DNA from: Silene conica
Lineage: Eukaryota > Streptophyta > Magnoliopsida > Caryophyllales > Caryophyllaceae
Assembly (NCBI GenBank): GCA_029255685.2
Contig: CM055313.2
Span: forward strand, 43,976,079-44,040,078
DNA length: 64,000 nt
Reading direction: 5' to 3'
How positions within the stretch are numbered: position 1 is the stretch's first letter; each line of letters starts with the position of its first letter. The position numbers were made by a program, and so were the translations under genes. The notes beneath the pieces are model-generated. The model was not told the origin of the DNA, searched no databases, and saw only the letters and a program-made list of their open reading frames with translations. Shown piece after piece: positions 1 through 11,585 of the stretch.

Positions 1-684
1 ATTGTTGTTTATTATTAATGGTACGCGCATTGCATTATTTAATAGCATGATTGATTAAGAGTATTGTTGTATTCACGAGCATGGCATGTGCATTGGATAC
101 GGACTTGAGATGATGAGATATTATTGGGCCCAGGATAGTTTTGCAGGTCTAGACCTGGTGACCTCAGCTGTTATGCTGGTGTTCGGCGACGACCGATTAT
201 AGTCTGCCAAGAGGTTCGGTATGGCTGGGTGTTACGGGTTTGAGATTGAGATTGTGATTGAGAATGGGATTGAGATTGAGCTCGAGAATATCATTGCATT
301 TGCATATCATAATTGTTGCATTATGATTATTGTGTTACCCCACTCAACCGCGAGGTTGACAGTGTATTCGTGTACACCTACGATGATCCGGAATGGGGAT
401 TAGATTTTATAGGTCAGAGACAGATGGATTAGGAGCTTCGGCATGGAGAGAGACATGGCTTGGACCTACTTAGAATTAGATTACATACTTAGATGTTATC
501 AGTTGTACTTTATTCTTTGCGTAGTTGCTGTAATATCAAAAGTTTAAATTTAATCAGTTTTTATATAAAGTACTTTGGTTTGTTTTACTTTGTTATTCAT
601 TACCTCGGATATTCCGAGATGGTAACAGCTCTATTTATTTGAGAATGTCTTGCTAAAGGCTCTTAAATAAATAGGGGTGTTACA
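1..684 (+). repeat. B-family 5' LTR, 3' portion (cut by window edge)
   Basis: The right-hand part of a long terminal repeat. It ends in GGGGTGTTACA at 684 and is followed at once by a tRNA-Met primer site, so it is the 5' LTR of a plus-strand element. The same sequence recurs with a few percent difference at about 31997-32678, which I take as the 3' LTR of the same element. The LTR start lies outside the window. The small ORF at 221-403 is duplicated in the other LTR and has no recognisable domain, so I do not call it a gene. Confidence 0.85.
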
Positions 685-2670
685 AAGTGGTATCAGAGCG
701 AACGATCCTCAGGCCTAAACCAAATGAAAATAATGAACATAGGACGAGTCAAATAAAACGAACCCCAGGTTAGTAACTGTTAGGAGCCCCCAGGATTGGA
801 ATGAGTTAGTGGCCCCCTCAAACCAAGCCACTGGCCCTTTCAGTCTAACCTGGTCTCCTGTGAGAGATGTAGAGCGTGGGTAGTATAGAATAAAGGACAG
901 GACCCAACATATACATATTGTACTAACGTTTCCGCAGGAAAGGAACGAGGTGAGTTATAATGTGAAATATCGTTGGTAATATGTATTGTTAAACATGAGG
1001 TTGATATTGAGTGTTAATTGAGATGTATGATTTCCAGTATCGAGAACGTGAAATTTGGAATATGAGTTTGAAATATAAGCTTGACTTGCATGATGATGTG
1101 CATTAGAAGAATACGACACATTTTGAAATGCTTATTGATCTGAATGATTGAATTGAAATTTTAGAGAATGGATGTATATTTATTGAACAATAATTTAGAG
1201 TGATATGATCATATGAATTTGGTGTTTAGAAATTTTCATATGATATCTGGTTATTAAATGACTATCATAACTATGTAATATATTGTCTTGAATTTGAATA
1301 TGAATGATCAGATTTAAATGTTATAGTAATCCATGTCTAGTGATATGCGGAATGTGTTGCCCCAAGCCATGAATGTCATATAGCTATGTGTTACATTTGT
1401 ATATACCTGTATAAATATTCAGTCATTTAGTTGATCTACTTTTCTGTTTCGCAATCTTTACCGTGTTTAGATGACAATTACAGCTTGAATTGATGAATAA
1501 ATGTTAATATGGTGCAACGTGATTTCAATGTTTCGATGATATGTCAACATGTTTGGAAGAAGAATGGTTGTATGTAAATGTGATCATGTGAAGTTTGATA
1601 AATTTTCAGAATGTTACCTTGTTTGTACGGGCTGCCATTTAAAATGTGTTTTCTATATGAATGTGAAAATTTTGTGTGATAACCTTCTGATTTAACTTCT
1701 CAATGCTTTTGGTGTCATGTGTATACGAGTTATATTTTGCGAGAATAAATATTTTAGTCGATAATGGTCAGATTGTTACTGCACAGTTCTCTTTTGACCT
1801 ATGTTTTTACGAATGACACCATTTAAAACGTATTTATTATTTATGCATAGTTCTAAATCTACTGTTTATAATATTCATTCACGTTTTCAAAATGATAAGC
1901 CACGTAAAATCTTAACGAGTCGTTATTTAATAGTGATTTTTGAAAGTTATCCAAATTTCTGTCTATGTGCTGTAAGGTTTTTTTTAGACCGACTGAGTTG
2001 TAAAATTTGTTATAAATAATTTCCTTAAGCTTTACAATTGATTCTTTTTACTATGATTAGTTAATTCCTTATATTTTCTAAAAACTATAATAGCTCGCAA
2101 AATAGCTAAGCGGTTATTTAATTATGATTTTTGGAAGTTGCTGCATGATATATGATTGTTGAAATGGTAAAGTTTTATATATAAAAGTTTAATCAAATAT
2201 GAATTTTATAATGTAACAATGTAATACTCTGATATATCATTAGTAGCATGAACAATAGGCATATGATATAAACATGAACTTTATTATATGATAATAAACC
2301 TCTTATCTTGCAAGCTATATTTATTACCGGTTTAATGATAAATGATGTAATGTGAGTAGATGGAAAATGTACCTATATTATTTTAACTTATTTATACCTA
2401 GAAATGCTAAACTGACTTGCTAGTCTATGATTGGTGTATATCTCGTGAAATATGTTATTGATCCGTATTTAATTACATTAATTAAATAATTGCCTAATGT
2501 CTTTCTAAAACTTGAGTGCATAAACATGATTTTGCTTCTATAATATGAGTATAAGCATGAAATGGTTTAATTTGTCAAGTATGAACTATGATTTAGCTGC
2601 TTGTGTACATTAGTGTAAATGTGTTCTATTGTGTTAAAATTTCCAAGGGTATATAGGTACTAGTTACCTT
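685..2670 (+). mobile_element. B-family internal region, 5' part, non-coding
   Basis: AT-rich sequence after the primer site with stops in all frames and no gag or pol motif. Just after the primer site there are inverted repeats: CCAGGTTAG (765-773) with CTAACCTGG (845-853), plus an AGTGGC/GCCACT pair between them. This is a plausible leader hairpin. The region ends where element A begins at 2671. Either B is a non-autonomous family or its coding region has been lost. Confidence 0.7.
688..699 (+). promoter_or_regulatory. Primer-binding site, initiator tRNA-Met type (element B)
   Basis: TGGTATCAGAGC lies 3 nt after the LTR end. This is the standard plant site for priming minus-strand cDNA with initiator tRNA-Met, and it fixes the strand of element B as plus. 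Confidence 0.9.
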
Positions 2671-3339
2671 TGTAAAACCCCTTGCGAAAGCGGAAATAAT
2701 AAACATACAAAGTGCCAAAAATGCAGCGGAATTAAAACTTTTTAACATACTAACATGCGAGGTGAATTAAAACTGAAACTGAAGGTAAAATATATATATA
2801 TACAATCAGTCTAGGATGGCACATCCCTACAGGCACTCAAAACTGCAATGTAACCCTCTGCGAACCACCTGTCATGTAACCGTAAACGTGTAAGCCAATT
2901 GATGAATAGGATCATCGCTCGCTAGCTCATGCAACCCTCTGCCAACCACCTGTCATGTACCTACATACATGTAAACATGTACGCCACAATCAGTGGGGAG
3001 TTACTAGAGTTCTCCTAGCCACCTTTTGTAACGACACGTAACACATAAATACAAACAGAATACTCCAGCATATATAAACATGTGAAGTATATCAAATCTC
3101 AATAACTGATCTCATACTATCATGCAATCACTAATGCACAGCTCTCAACCAACTTCGGAAACTATTTGGAAGGAGAGCCGGTTTCCCTACCGGTTGCCCG
3201 GTCGGGGGGTCTTTCAGTCCAAACCATTTACGAAACTGACTAAAGAGTCATCCAATGCCTTGGATGAACAATATCAAAGTCAAAGTATCATACTCATCAA
3301 TATCAACCTCTATATCTGACACTGTACCAACTCTAGGCA

Positions 3340-3980
3340 AGCAGATAAAAACTCAGCAAGTATAAGGTTCAGCGGTCAACCTAAGACATAACCTACATAC
3401 CAATCATTCAGCAAGTATAAAGGTTCAGCGGTCAACTTAAGACATAACCTAAATACCAATCATTCAGCAAGTATAAAGGTTCAGCGGTCAACTTAAGAAA
3501 TAACCTAAATACCAAATTCACAAGCAAGGACTCAGAGGCCAACTTAAGGCATAAACCTGCCAATCAGCAAGACACTAGACTCAGAGGCCAACTTAAGGCA
3601 TAGACTAGCATCCAAAAGTAAAGGACTCAGAGGCCAGCTTAAGGCATGTCCCTTCACCACATCACAAGATACTAAACTCAGAGGCCATCTTAAGGCATGT
3701 TCTAGCATCAAACATCTGCACTCCGGGTAAGGTGTTACGACCTAAATGCCCCGTTGTGCAGCTGCTCTACTCGTCAGACTCAGAGGCCAACTTAAGGCAT
3801 GTTCCAACGCGATCACAATCAAACATGTCTGGGCTCAGAGGCCAGCTTAAGGCATATCCCAGACACGACAACCATACACATATAGGGCTCAGAGGCCAGC
3901 TTAAGGCATATCCCCATATATGACAACAAGCTCACGTATTAAGCTCAGAGGCCAGCTTAAGGCATACCTTAATACGCATC
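3340..3980 (-). repeat. Conserved-loop, variable-stem hairpin array in A LTR
   Basis: About a dozen imperfect units built around CTCAGAGGCCAGCTTAAGGC or CAGCGGTCAACTTAAGACAT. The bases flanking each core are complementary to each other but differ between units, for example 3935-3943 with 3968-3976 (9 bp) and 3827-3833 with 3858-3864 (7 bp). Related arrays lie at 18760-19390 and, in the opposite orientation, at 36654-37420. Confidence 0.8.
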
Positions 3981-5195
3981 ATTACAATATCATCCAAATA
4001 TATAAACTAGTCTATAGTTCTACTTTCCTATACCTCTAATCAACACTTAATTGACCCCGGGAACTAAGTTGAGGGAGAGCCGGTTTCCCTTTCGGTTACC
4101 CGACCGGGAGGTCTCTATCCTCTCTCCATTCCCGAACCCAATATAGTGTCGCCCATCCTCTGGGGACCTCAAACACACATGAGCAAGTGATAACCAAATT
4201 CAACAACAATTATGACCAAACTACGACTTTCCTTCCACAAGTCTAAGGGTCATTAAACACCTAACTAGGTCTACTAGGTCTCTTACAAACCTAGGATAAG
4301 ATTGACTTAAGAAGAGAAACAACATTCTAAACCTTGTTTACTAACTACCCATTACCAATAAATGAATATCAACTTTAGCTAATTAACAACGTCCTAAAAC
4401 GTTGCTTGCTAACTACCCATTAACCATGACCTTGAACATCACAACCTATAATCTTAAGCATACTAAACAACTTAAGAAGTAACTTTACAATGAACGATTG
4501 GAAAGGATTAACATGAGGAAATTAGCTAATCACTTGGTCACACTTTACTTAGCCTAAACATACATTCTAAACCAAGTAAATATATACATAAACATCACTT
4601 AAACATCACTTAAACAATTGGGAAACAAGTACCCAAAACAATCACGAAAACAATTGAACAATTGAAAGCTACAGCGGTTTTTGCGCAGCCTGCGCAATGG
4701 GGTGCGCATTTGCGCCTGAATTGCGTAGCATGCGCCTGCACACGCACCAGGACTGTTCAGAAAAATTCCTGAAATTCGCCATTTCAATCCAACTTTCGAC
4801 AAATGATTTTACACTATTATTTCAAGCCATAAATCTATCCTACCAGCACATATAATCCCATAACAATCCCAAATATACATCAAACATGATTATTGAATAA
4901 TCAAAACACAATTTATGAACAATCTTTGTATTCGTCTTAAGAATATGAAATCTGAAAAATGAGTAAACAATCATATGAATACCAAACTAAACATGTGAAT
5001 GTCTCTTAAAATCAAACCTAACATGCTTCTAAGTCCTAAACAACAACAAACATCATCACAATCAGAAACTTTCATCATAAACACCAAGAACATGCTATTT
5101 TAACAATAAGGCCGAGTTTCTCATTATCGTCACCTTATAACTTCTTAAACCAACATGAATCCGACTCCAAGCTACTCCTTTTGTCCAAGTCCGCG

Positions 5196-5289
5196 CTAGA
5201 AACACAACAAACATCCGTAAACCTCGAAAAACGTGACCTTAGGGTCACGGGCAGAATATAAGACGAAATAATTTTGGGTAAAAACTTAC
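5196..5289 (-). other. Putative leader intron within A LTR
   Basis: On the minus strand a strong donor CTAG|GTAAGTTTTT (first intron base at 5289) is followed 94 nt later by a pyrimidine-rich acceptor ending TTTCTAG (5196-5197). The same signals occur in the other LTR at 20630-20723. In the related plus-strand LTR at 47257 a comparable pair (CAAG|GTAAGC at 47551, TTGTTGTAG ending 47701) bounds 151 nt. Splicing is inferred from sequence only. Confidence 0.4.
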
Positions 5290-5784
5290 CTAGAAAGATG
5301 GAGGGCGAGAAGAGGAATCCGTGGCCGCGAAAATCGTCTCAATCGGATAAGAAATGAAGATTTTATGAGAGTTTTAAGGTTTGGAGGAGAAACTCAAATG
5401 GTGTTTGTTACAAATCTGAAAAATGAAAATGAAGGAGGGAGGTAGAAGATGGAGGGGTTAGGGTTTTGTGAGGAAAAATAGAGAAAATGGGTCCATTAGC
5501 AAGTTAGATCCATAAGACAAGTTTTAAGACGGTTTAAGCTAAGAACATCGACTTAAGGTAACTACAAACTTAAGACGATATAAATATTTCCGGACTATGA
5601 AATTAAATTTCTAAGACGTAAATTACGCAATTAAATAAAATATTATTTAAATCCTTTTAAACATTTTCACATAAACTAATCGGTTATTTGAATGAAATAC
5701 CAAGAATTACGAAATATAAATTATTTCTCGAACTTGAACTTAAAATCTTTAAACTTCCAAGTCTCGAAATATTGGGATGTTACA

Positions 5785-7314
5785 ATCACCCCAACTTTTA
5801 AAAAGTTTCGTCCTCGAAACTTGAAAACAGAAGTAAGTACGAAAACAACTTTAACTACCAAAACGTACTACCCGGGTTATGGTAACCCAAAACTTTATCT
5901 TTCAAAAAGGAAGTAGAAATAGATTCCAAGGTACAAGTCTTCGTCAATGGACATTGGGATTCTCGTTACGTATTCAAGAGTCCAACATTCCAAATCTGAG
6001 ACAAGTCCCAAAATTAAATCATTAAAAGTTCAAAATTTAGATTGATTCGGTGTTGATAGGCATAGCACAGGTTATCAGACGTCTCCAATAACAAGTTCCA
6101 GTGGCAATCAACGCTGAAATCCATCAAAGTTGTAAAACATTCGGCTCCTTAAAACCAAGTTCCCTTCAAAATAAACCTTTATTCTCGAATCCTCGAAAGA
6201 GTAAAATTGCAATGATGACTAAAAGTCACTTTCAACGGAAGAGGAAGTAGTTTCCAATTCTCAAAACACTTAAGATTTTCCAAAAACTGCAAACTTTTAA
6301 GGTTAACAATAGTGAACAAATTCCAAAAACAGTCACCGGGAGCGTAGAAACGATCATAGAGATTACTTTCGACACGAAGGATTGAGAGTTTCAAGTTTCA
6401 CAGCTGACAAAACATACAAGGAAGGATCGAAGGAATGAAACAACGAGGTTAGAGGTCAAGGAAAACGGTAACTCCTGCTAAACATGGGGTCACTAATCAC
6501 TCGATCCATAATCAAAGCATCGTTACAACGATTCCCAATATATCCCTAGGAGGAAAATTCAAGTGATCTCTAAACTCTCAATGGTTTCACGATCCCTCTT
6601 ATCATTATCTCATCCACAGAACAACGTATTCCTCAACAAGAAGTCTTCCAAAACTCTGAACCGGAATTCTATCACCATAACAACGAACTTCAAAACCCAA
6701 GATACGGTACTCATTATCCTATAACCTTAAATTTTGACAGTTTGATCCTAGCAAACCTATTCCACAAGGTTCGATATCTTAAATTCCCAAATTTTATTAT
6801 CACAATGAACATTCGAAACAAGATCTTACTATAGAACAACTTCTAAACCCTCTGATTTCAACCATTCACCAACAATATACATCTCAAAGAAAGTTCCAAA
6901 GAAGTAACAATTTTCACTCTTATAGTTTCCATAAGACCTAGGCACTCCCATTCCGAGATTCCTCAATTGATATTTATGAACACTTATAAGTTTCAAATTT
7001 CTATTCTATAATTACCTCAAACATCAACGGTTACCTGTAAGTACATCAATAGGCAATTGCCGAGGTCCCATAAGTAACTCAAGGTCAACAGTCAGTCAGC
7101 TCTATGAGTCCACTTGTAAATGTCCCAATACTCTCACACAGTTACCAATAACTCTCGTTCCTCAAGTATGGTCCTTTCTGCATTACAAAAATTCCTCGAG
7201 ATTAAGTAGCCCTAACTTACCTCATTCCTCTATTTAACTACATCAACATTATCCAAGGTACATTCCTCTCAATTCATCTATACCTCCAAGCATCCTATTC
7301 CAATCCTCAAATGG
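5785..7314 (-). mobile_element. Element A interior, 3' part, non-coding
   Basis: It starts next to the 3' LTR with CACCCCAACTTTTAAAAAG, which on the minus strand is a polypurine-type primer tract. The remainder is AT-rich with many stops and no pol motif. It is interrupted after the TSD base at 7314 by Copia element C1. Confidence 0.7.
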
Positions 7315-8461
7315 TGTTAGGTTTATATACCTATTTAGTCATACTAATATAATTATCTTATAATTAGTTGATCTTATGCATACTTAACAAAATATATGTC
7401 GAGATATATGAGGAAGAATAAGCTCCCTTACATTGCTAATCTCGGCTAATATAGGGCACAAGTGAAGTCACCTTCTTCACTTGTTCTTGAGCTTATCACA
7501 CGGATGATCCTCCTTGAACCTTCAAAGAGATGGCCTCCAAAAGATGAACACCGAGACACACTACTCTCAACTATTTGTATGTTATTATGCTAGAATGAAC
7601 ACACAAACTCTCTAGATAGTATAAGGAGGGACACGGTTTTAGGGTTAGAAAATAGGAATTATTTTTCTTTCTTTCTTTTGTTCTCTCTAAACAAAACCCT
7701 AATGCAAAGTGTGAATGAATGAATGAATCAAAAGAGGGAACAAAACTCTCTTTTGTTCTCTTCTTTGGGACGGCCGAGAGCCATGGGTTGAGTGCCCAAT
7801 GGTTGGCACCTCTACATTACACAATGTCTCCCATGCTCACTCTTACAATAAATGCATGTCTTACTTATGTTCCTAACACATCTTATGTAATGTTGTATGT
7901 TTGTGAGTGTGTGACATATCACACGGTCCACTTAAACAAACGGACCCTATACAACATTAGCTAGGACAACTTTGCATAAGTAATTCGTAGTTTAACTTTG
8001 AAACTCTTTATCGTAAATTATAAGTAATTTAATCAATTACTTATAATATATTTAGTTAGTACAACAACTGTAGTTTTAATTAATTCATTCAACCAACTTT
8101 ACGTTTCATAAACATGTAAATAATAGTGATGACATTTCGATCACTAAAACAATTTATAATCTTATTATAAATTTTCTCCTTATATTAATCATAATCTAGA
8201 AATGATCTAACTCGTATCATATACAGTTATTTTATTTATTATTGAGAGAGTTGTCCTAAAGGTGTGACCTAAAAGGATCAACTGGTCACCACCGTCATTA
8301 CGACAGTAATGTCAAACTCTAGCAAGTCAATCATTACCGATTAATGTTGACCAGTTGACTTATGATAAAGAATCATCCCATGAATATTCTTTTATAGAGA
8401 TTTGTCAATTTAATATATAATTGACGTGATCACATTATTGTCGAGGACACTTACTCCAACA
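7315..8461 (-). repeat. C1 3' LTR
   Basis: TGTTAGG...CCAACA, 1147 bp, same length as its partner at 15118-16264. The 81-residue ORF at 7719-7964 is present in both LTRs (again at 15522-15767), resembles no known domain and is not called as a gene. Confidence 0.95.
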
Positions 8462-9244
8462 ATCTCCCACTTGTCCTCACAAGTGTGGATCACCGATTCT
8501 CTTGTTCTATTACATCATCTCCCACTCAATGCAAGGTGTCTTACAGGTCGTACTTGCACGTGATCAAATCAATAGTGGTTTTTCTCGATATGGAGTGTAA
8601 CTGATAGACCGGAATTATCTACCATAGATAGTCTCCGAGCGTGGCCACACATTTCCAGTTCACTACTCCTCGAGTGGCCTTGAGATTTAAGATAACCCTG
8701 ACAAGGGGCAGAACAATTCCTTTCCAACTGTTCTCCTTGGCTAACATCGTCCATTGTGACCCAAAATATGTCCATTTGACCCCTTTTACGGAAGATCGTA
8801 GAACATAAATTAAAGTCATTCTGAATTATGTTACCTCTAGAGCAACCAGTCTCTAGTTAAAGAATCGACTCATAAGAATATTTATAGCAGCTCTTGCCAC
8901 GACCAGGCTCCATTGAATTCTAAACAACTCTATAAGCGGTCACTGCCCGACATAAGTGTACTTTACAGTTTGTCTATGTGATCGACTAGTCATCCCTTAT
9001 GACTCTATGGTGTCAGAACTCACCATCAATCGCATCACAATGTAGTCGCTTCGAGACGTCACCTCTTATAAGCGACTAGGGGCATTACTAAGTTAATCCA
9101 GTTCACTTTGACAGGGTTCATCAATTGTCCTACAATCCTGTTTGGATTTAACAAAGCACAAGTTATATAAAACTTTAAATGATGAACGAGATTATCTTAT
9201 ATGAACGTAAGAACAACATTTTTCATTTCATATCTCATAATCGG
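8462..9244 (-). other. C1 conserved 3' non-coding region and polypurine tract
   Basis: Sequence between the RNase H stop and the 3' LTR. It begins with the plus-strand primer tract (ATCTCCCACTTG on plus). Blocks of it recur in C2 (from 22753), C3 (54949-55810) and C4 (from 45798), including a GCGTGGCCAC-type palindrome (8639-8650 here). Conservation outside coding sequence suggests an RNA or replication function. ORFs at 8569-8819 are not protein-like. Confidence 0.75.
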
Positions 9245-10344
9245 TTACACATTGGGTAAACTCTTAAGACCCATAGAACGAGCATGAGAATCATGCTTAG
9301 CTTGCGACAAGGGTTTGGTTAAAGGATCAGCCACATTATCGTCTGTCCCAACCTTACATATCGCTATTTCCTTCCTATCAATGAAATCCCGAATTACATG
9401 ATATTTTCTTGGTACATGTCTAAACTTATTACTAGACTTCGGCTCCTTAGCCTCAAAGACAGCACCACTGTTATCACAGTACAGGGTGATAGGATCTTCA
9501 GCATTTGGAACTACCCTTAGTCCCTCGATAAATTGCCTTATCCATACTGCCTCCTTAGCAGCTTCTGATGCTGCGATGTACTCTGCTTCCGTTGTAGAAT
9601 CCGCAACGACTGGTTCTTTGAAGCTCTTCCAACTAATGGCACCACCATTCAAGATAAAGACAAATCCAGCCTGGGATTTAGAATCGTCTTTATCTGTTTG
9701 GAAGCTTGCAACTGTGTAACCCTTTACACACAAATCTTCTTCCCCTCCAAACACTAAGTATGAATCCTTAGTTCTTCTTAAGTACTTAAGGATGTTCTTG
9801 ACTGCAATCCAGTGACTTTCACCTGGATTTGCTTGATATCTACTAGTCATGCTCAAGGCATACGAGACATCAGGATGAGTGCATATCATGGCGTACATGA
9901 TAGATCCCACGGCGGAAGCATAAGGGATCATTTCCATGCGTTCAACATCCTTGGGCTCTGTGGGTGATTGAGACTTCTTCAATATAATTCCACTTCCCAT
10001 GGGGATAAACCCTCTCTTGGAATTTCCCATGTTGAACCGTCGAAGAATCTTATCGATATAAGGTTCTTGACTTAGTGCCAATATCCTCTTGGATCTATCT
10101 CTATAGATCCGGATACCTAATATGCATTGCGCATTTCCTAGATCTTTCATCTGAAAATGGTTACCTAACCATCCTTTCACTGATGAAAGCATTGGAACAT
10201 CATTTCCAATGAGTAGTATGTCATCCACATACAAGATTAGGAATACAACATTGCTCCCACTGAATTTCATGTATAGACAAGGTTCCTCGACACTTCGAGG
10301 GAAACCATTTTCTTTTATGACTTCATTGAAGCGATGATTCCAAC
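9245..10344 (-). pseudogene. C1 reverse transcriptase C-terminal part and RNase H
   Basis: The open frame reads from TRIM-derived codons into the RT palm with YVDDILLIGND, then the Copia connection and RNase H region (DSTTEAEYIAAS, LYCDNSGA, ADPLTK), and stops at 9245. These enzymes copy the element RNA into cDNA and remove the RNA strand. The first RNase H aspartate, present in C3 as GYADASF, is replaced here (GYTVASF), so RNase H is probably inactive even apart from the insertion. The RT is cut from its N-terminal half by the TRIM at 10345-10898. Confidence 0.9.
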
Positions 10345-10898
10345 TGTGACAACCCAACCCACCACGGTCGTAACACAACCCCAATAAGATGGGAGGTACG
10401 CTTTTGGGCCCATTATTTGTCCTCACTTAAGCCCAAAAGCACAAGGCCTTGTTACTAAGTGGTGGGTGGAAGTTATTATAAACATATCACAATCCTCACA
10501 TTCTACCGATGTGGGACAAATCTCCTCTCATACTCATGGGGTGTTACAAACTCCCCCACTTAAAGAACACAACGTCCTCGTTGTGCCTCAAACTTGACCA
10601 CAACCAGGGCCAGAATCCTCCCCCGCTAGGTGTGTGACCCGGGTACTCTCGACCACAGGCTCACCACACGGTTGCAGGGTCGCTCTGATACCATTTGTGA
10701 CAACCCAACCCACCACGGTCGTAACACAACCCCAATAAGATGGGAGGTACGCTTTTGGGCCCATTATTTGTCCTCACTTAATCCCAAAAGCACAAGGCCT
10801 TGTTACTAAGTGGTGGTGGAAGTTATTATAAACATATCACAATCCTCACATTCTACCGATGTGGGACAAATCTCCTCTCATACTCATGGGGTGTTACA
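10345..10898 (-). mobile_element. TRIM (miniature LTR retrotransposon) inside C1 RT
   Basis: Two near-identical short LTRs, 10345-10548 (204 bp) and 10696-10898 (203 bp), surround 147 bp. That interior has a primer site (10682-10693, minus strand) beside the right LTR and a polypurine tract (CTCCCCCACTT on plus) beside the left LTR. TSD ccaac at 10340-10344 and 10899-10903. The LTR contains TCCCACATCGG on minus, a motif I recall as common in plant TRIM and SMART elements. It has no coding capacity. I do not see the 5S-rRNA-like segment expected of Cassandra. Confidence 0.95.
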
Positions 10899-11276
10899 CC
10901 AACTCCTTGATGCTTGCTTAAGACCATAGATGGATCTCTTAAGCTTGCATACCTTGTTAGTATTTTTAGGATCTTCAAAACCCTCAGGTTGTATCATATA
11001 CACATCCTCCTTTAAATGCCCATTTAAGAAGGCGGTTTTGACGTCCATTTGCAACACTTCATAATCATGAAATGCGGCAATCACTAACATTATGCTAATG
11101 GATCTTAGCATGGCTACCGGAGCAAAGGTTTCATTATAATGAAGACCGTGAACTTGGGAAAATCCCTTAGCTACTAGCCTAGCTTTATAGACATCATCAT
11201 GTCCTTGTATGCCATTCTTCACCTTGAAGATCCACTTGCATTGGAGAGGTCTCATCTCCTTTGTCAAGTCTACCAA
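10899..11276 (-). pseudogene. C1 reverse transcriptase N-terminal part
   Basis: Encodes the RT fingers and first palm motif: PLQCKW, KARLVAKGF, FAPVAMLRS, QMDVKTAFLNG (first catalytic Asp) and YGLKQASRSW, directly before the TRIM. Upstream in the same frame a TGA at about 11277 replaces a conserved Trp codon (VWDLVDL in C3), so even without the TRIM the polyprotein would stop here. Confidence 0.9.
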
Positions 11277-11585
11277 GTCTCATACTTGGTTTTGATGCAT
11301 AGAATCCATCTTAGATATCATGGCCTCTTGCCATTTGGCGGAGTCGGGACTAGAGATTGCAGCTTTGTAAGTGGTAGGCTCATCACTTTCCAAAAGTAAT
11401 ATGTCCAGGCTACCATCTTCCTCAATTAGTCCAACATACCTATCAGGTTGATGTGGGACCCTACTCGACCTCCTGGGTGGAATAGGTACCGAAGCGGATG
11501 AAGAAGGAACATCTTCATCTGTCTCAGCTTCAGTTTGTGGCTCTTGAACTTCTCGAACTTCATTAAGTTCAAAATTTCTCCCACT
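11277..11585 (-). pseudogene. C1 integrase-RT linker remnant
   Basis: In the integrase-to-RT frame this stretch is open and matches the C3 linker in character (acidic, PPRRSSR-like motif, then PDRYVG and DSAKWQEAM). It is bounded by TAG at about 11584 and TGA at about 11277. Confidence 0.75.

Larger units (their letters stand above)
2671..5784 (-). repeat. Element A 3' LTR
   Basis: TGTAAAACCCC...GGGATGTTACA as read on plus. Near-identical to 18044-21218. It holds a GC-rich palindrome cluster (4682-4745), an array of short hairpins (3340-3980) and a likely leader intron on the minus strand (5196-5289). Short ORFs inside, for example 3122-3319, 3732-3923 and 4599-4802, are repeated or degenerate in the other copy and resemble no protein. 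Confidence 0.9.

Noticed and set aside
3340..3980. Possible CRISPR array (short repeats with variable spacers)
   Set aside because: Units are irregular in length, the variable parts are complementary to each other across each core, and the array lies in LTRs of a plant retrotransposon. No cas genes.
7719..7964. 81-residue ORF repeated at 15522-15767
   Set aside because: Identical because it lies in the two C1 LTRs; no known domain, and it lies on the strand opposite to the element.
10345..10898. Intron in the C1 RT gene
   Set aside because: The segment has paired LTRs, primer and polypurine sites and a 5-bp TSD, so it is an inserted TRIM.
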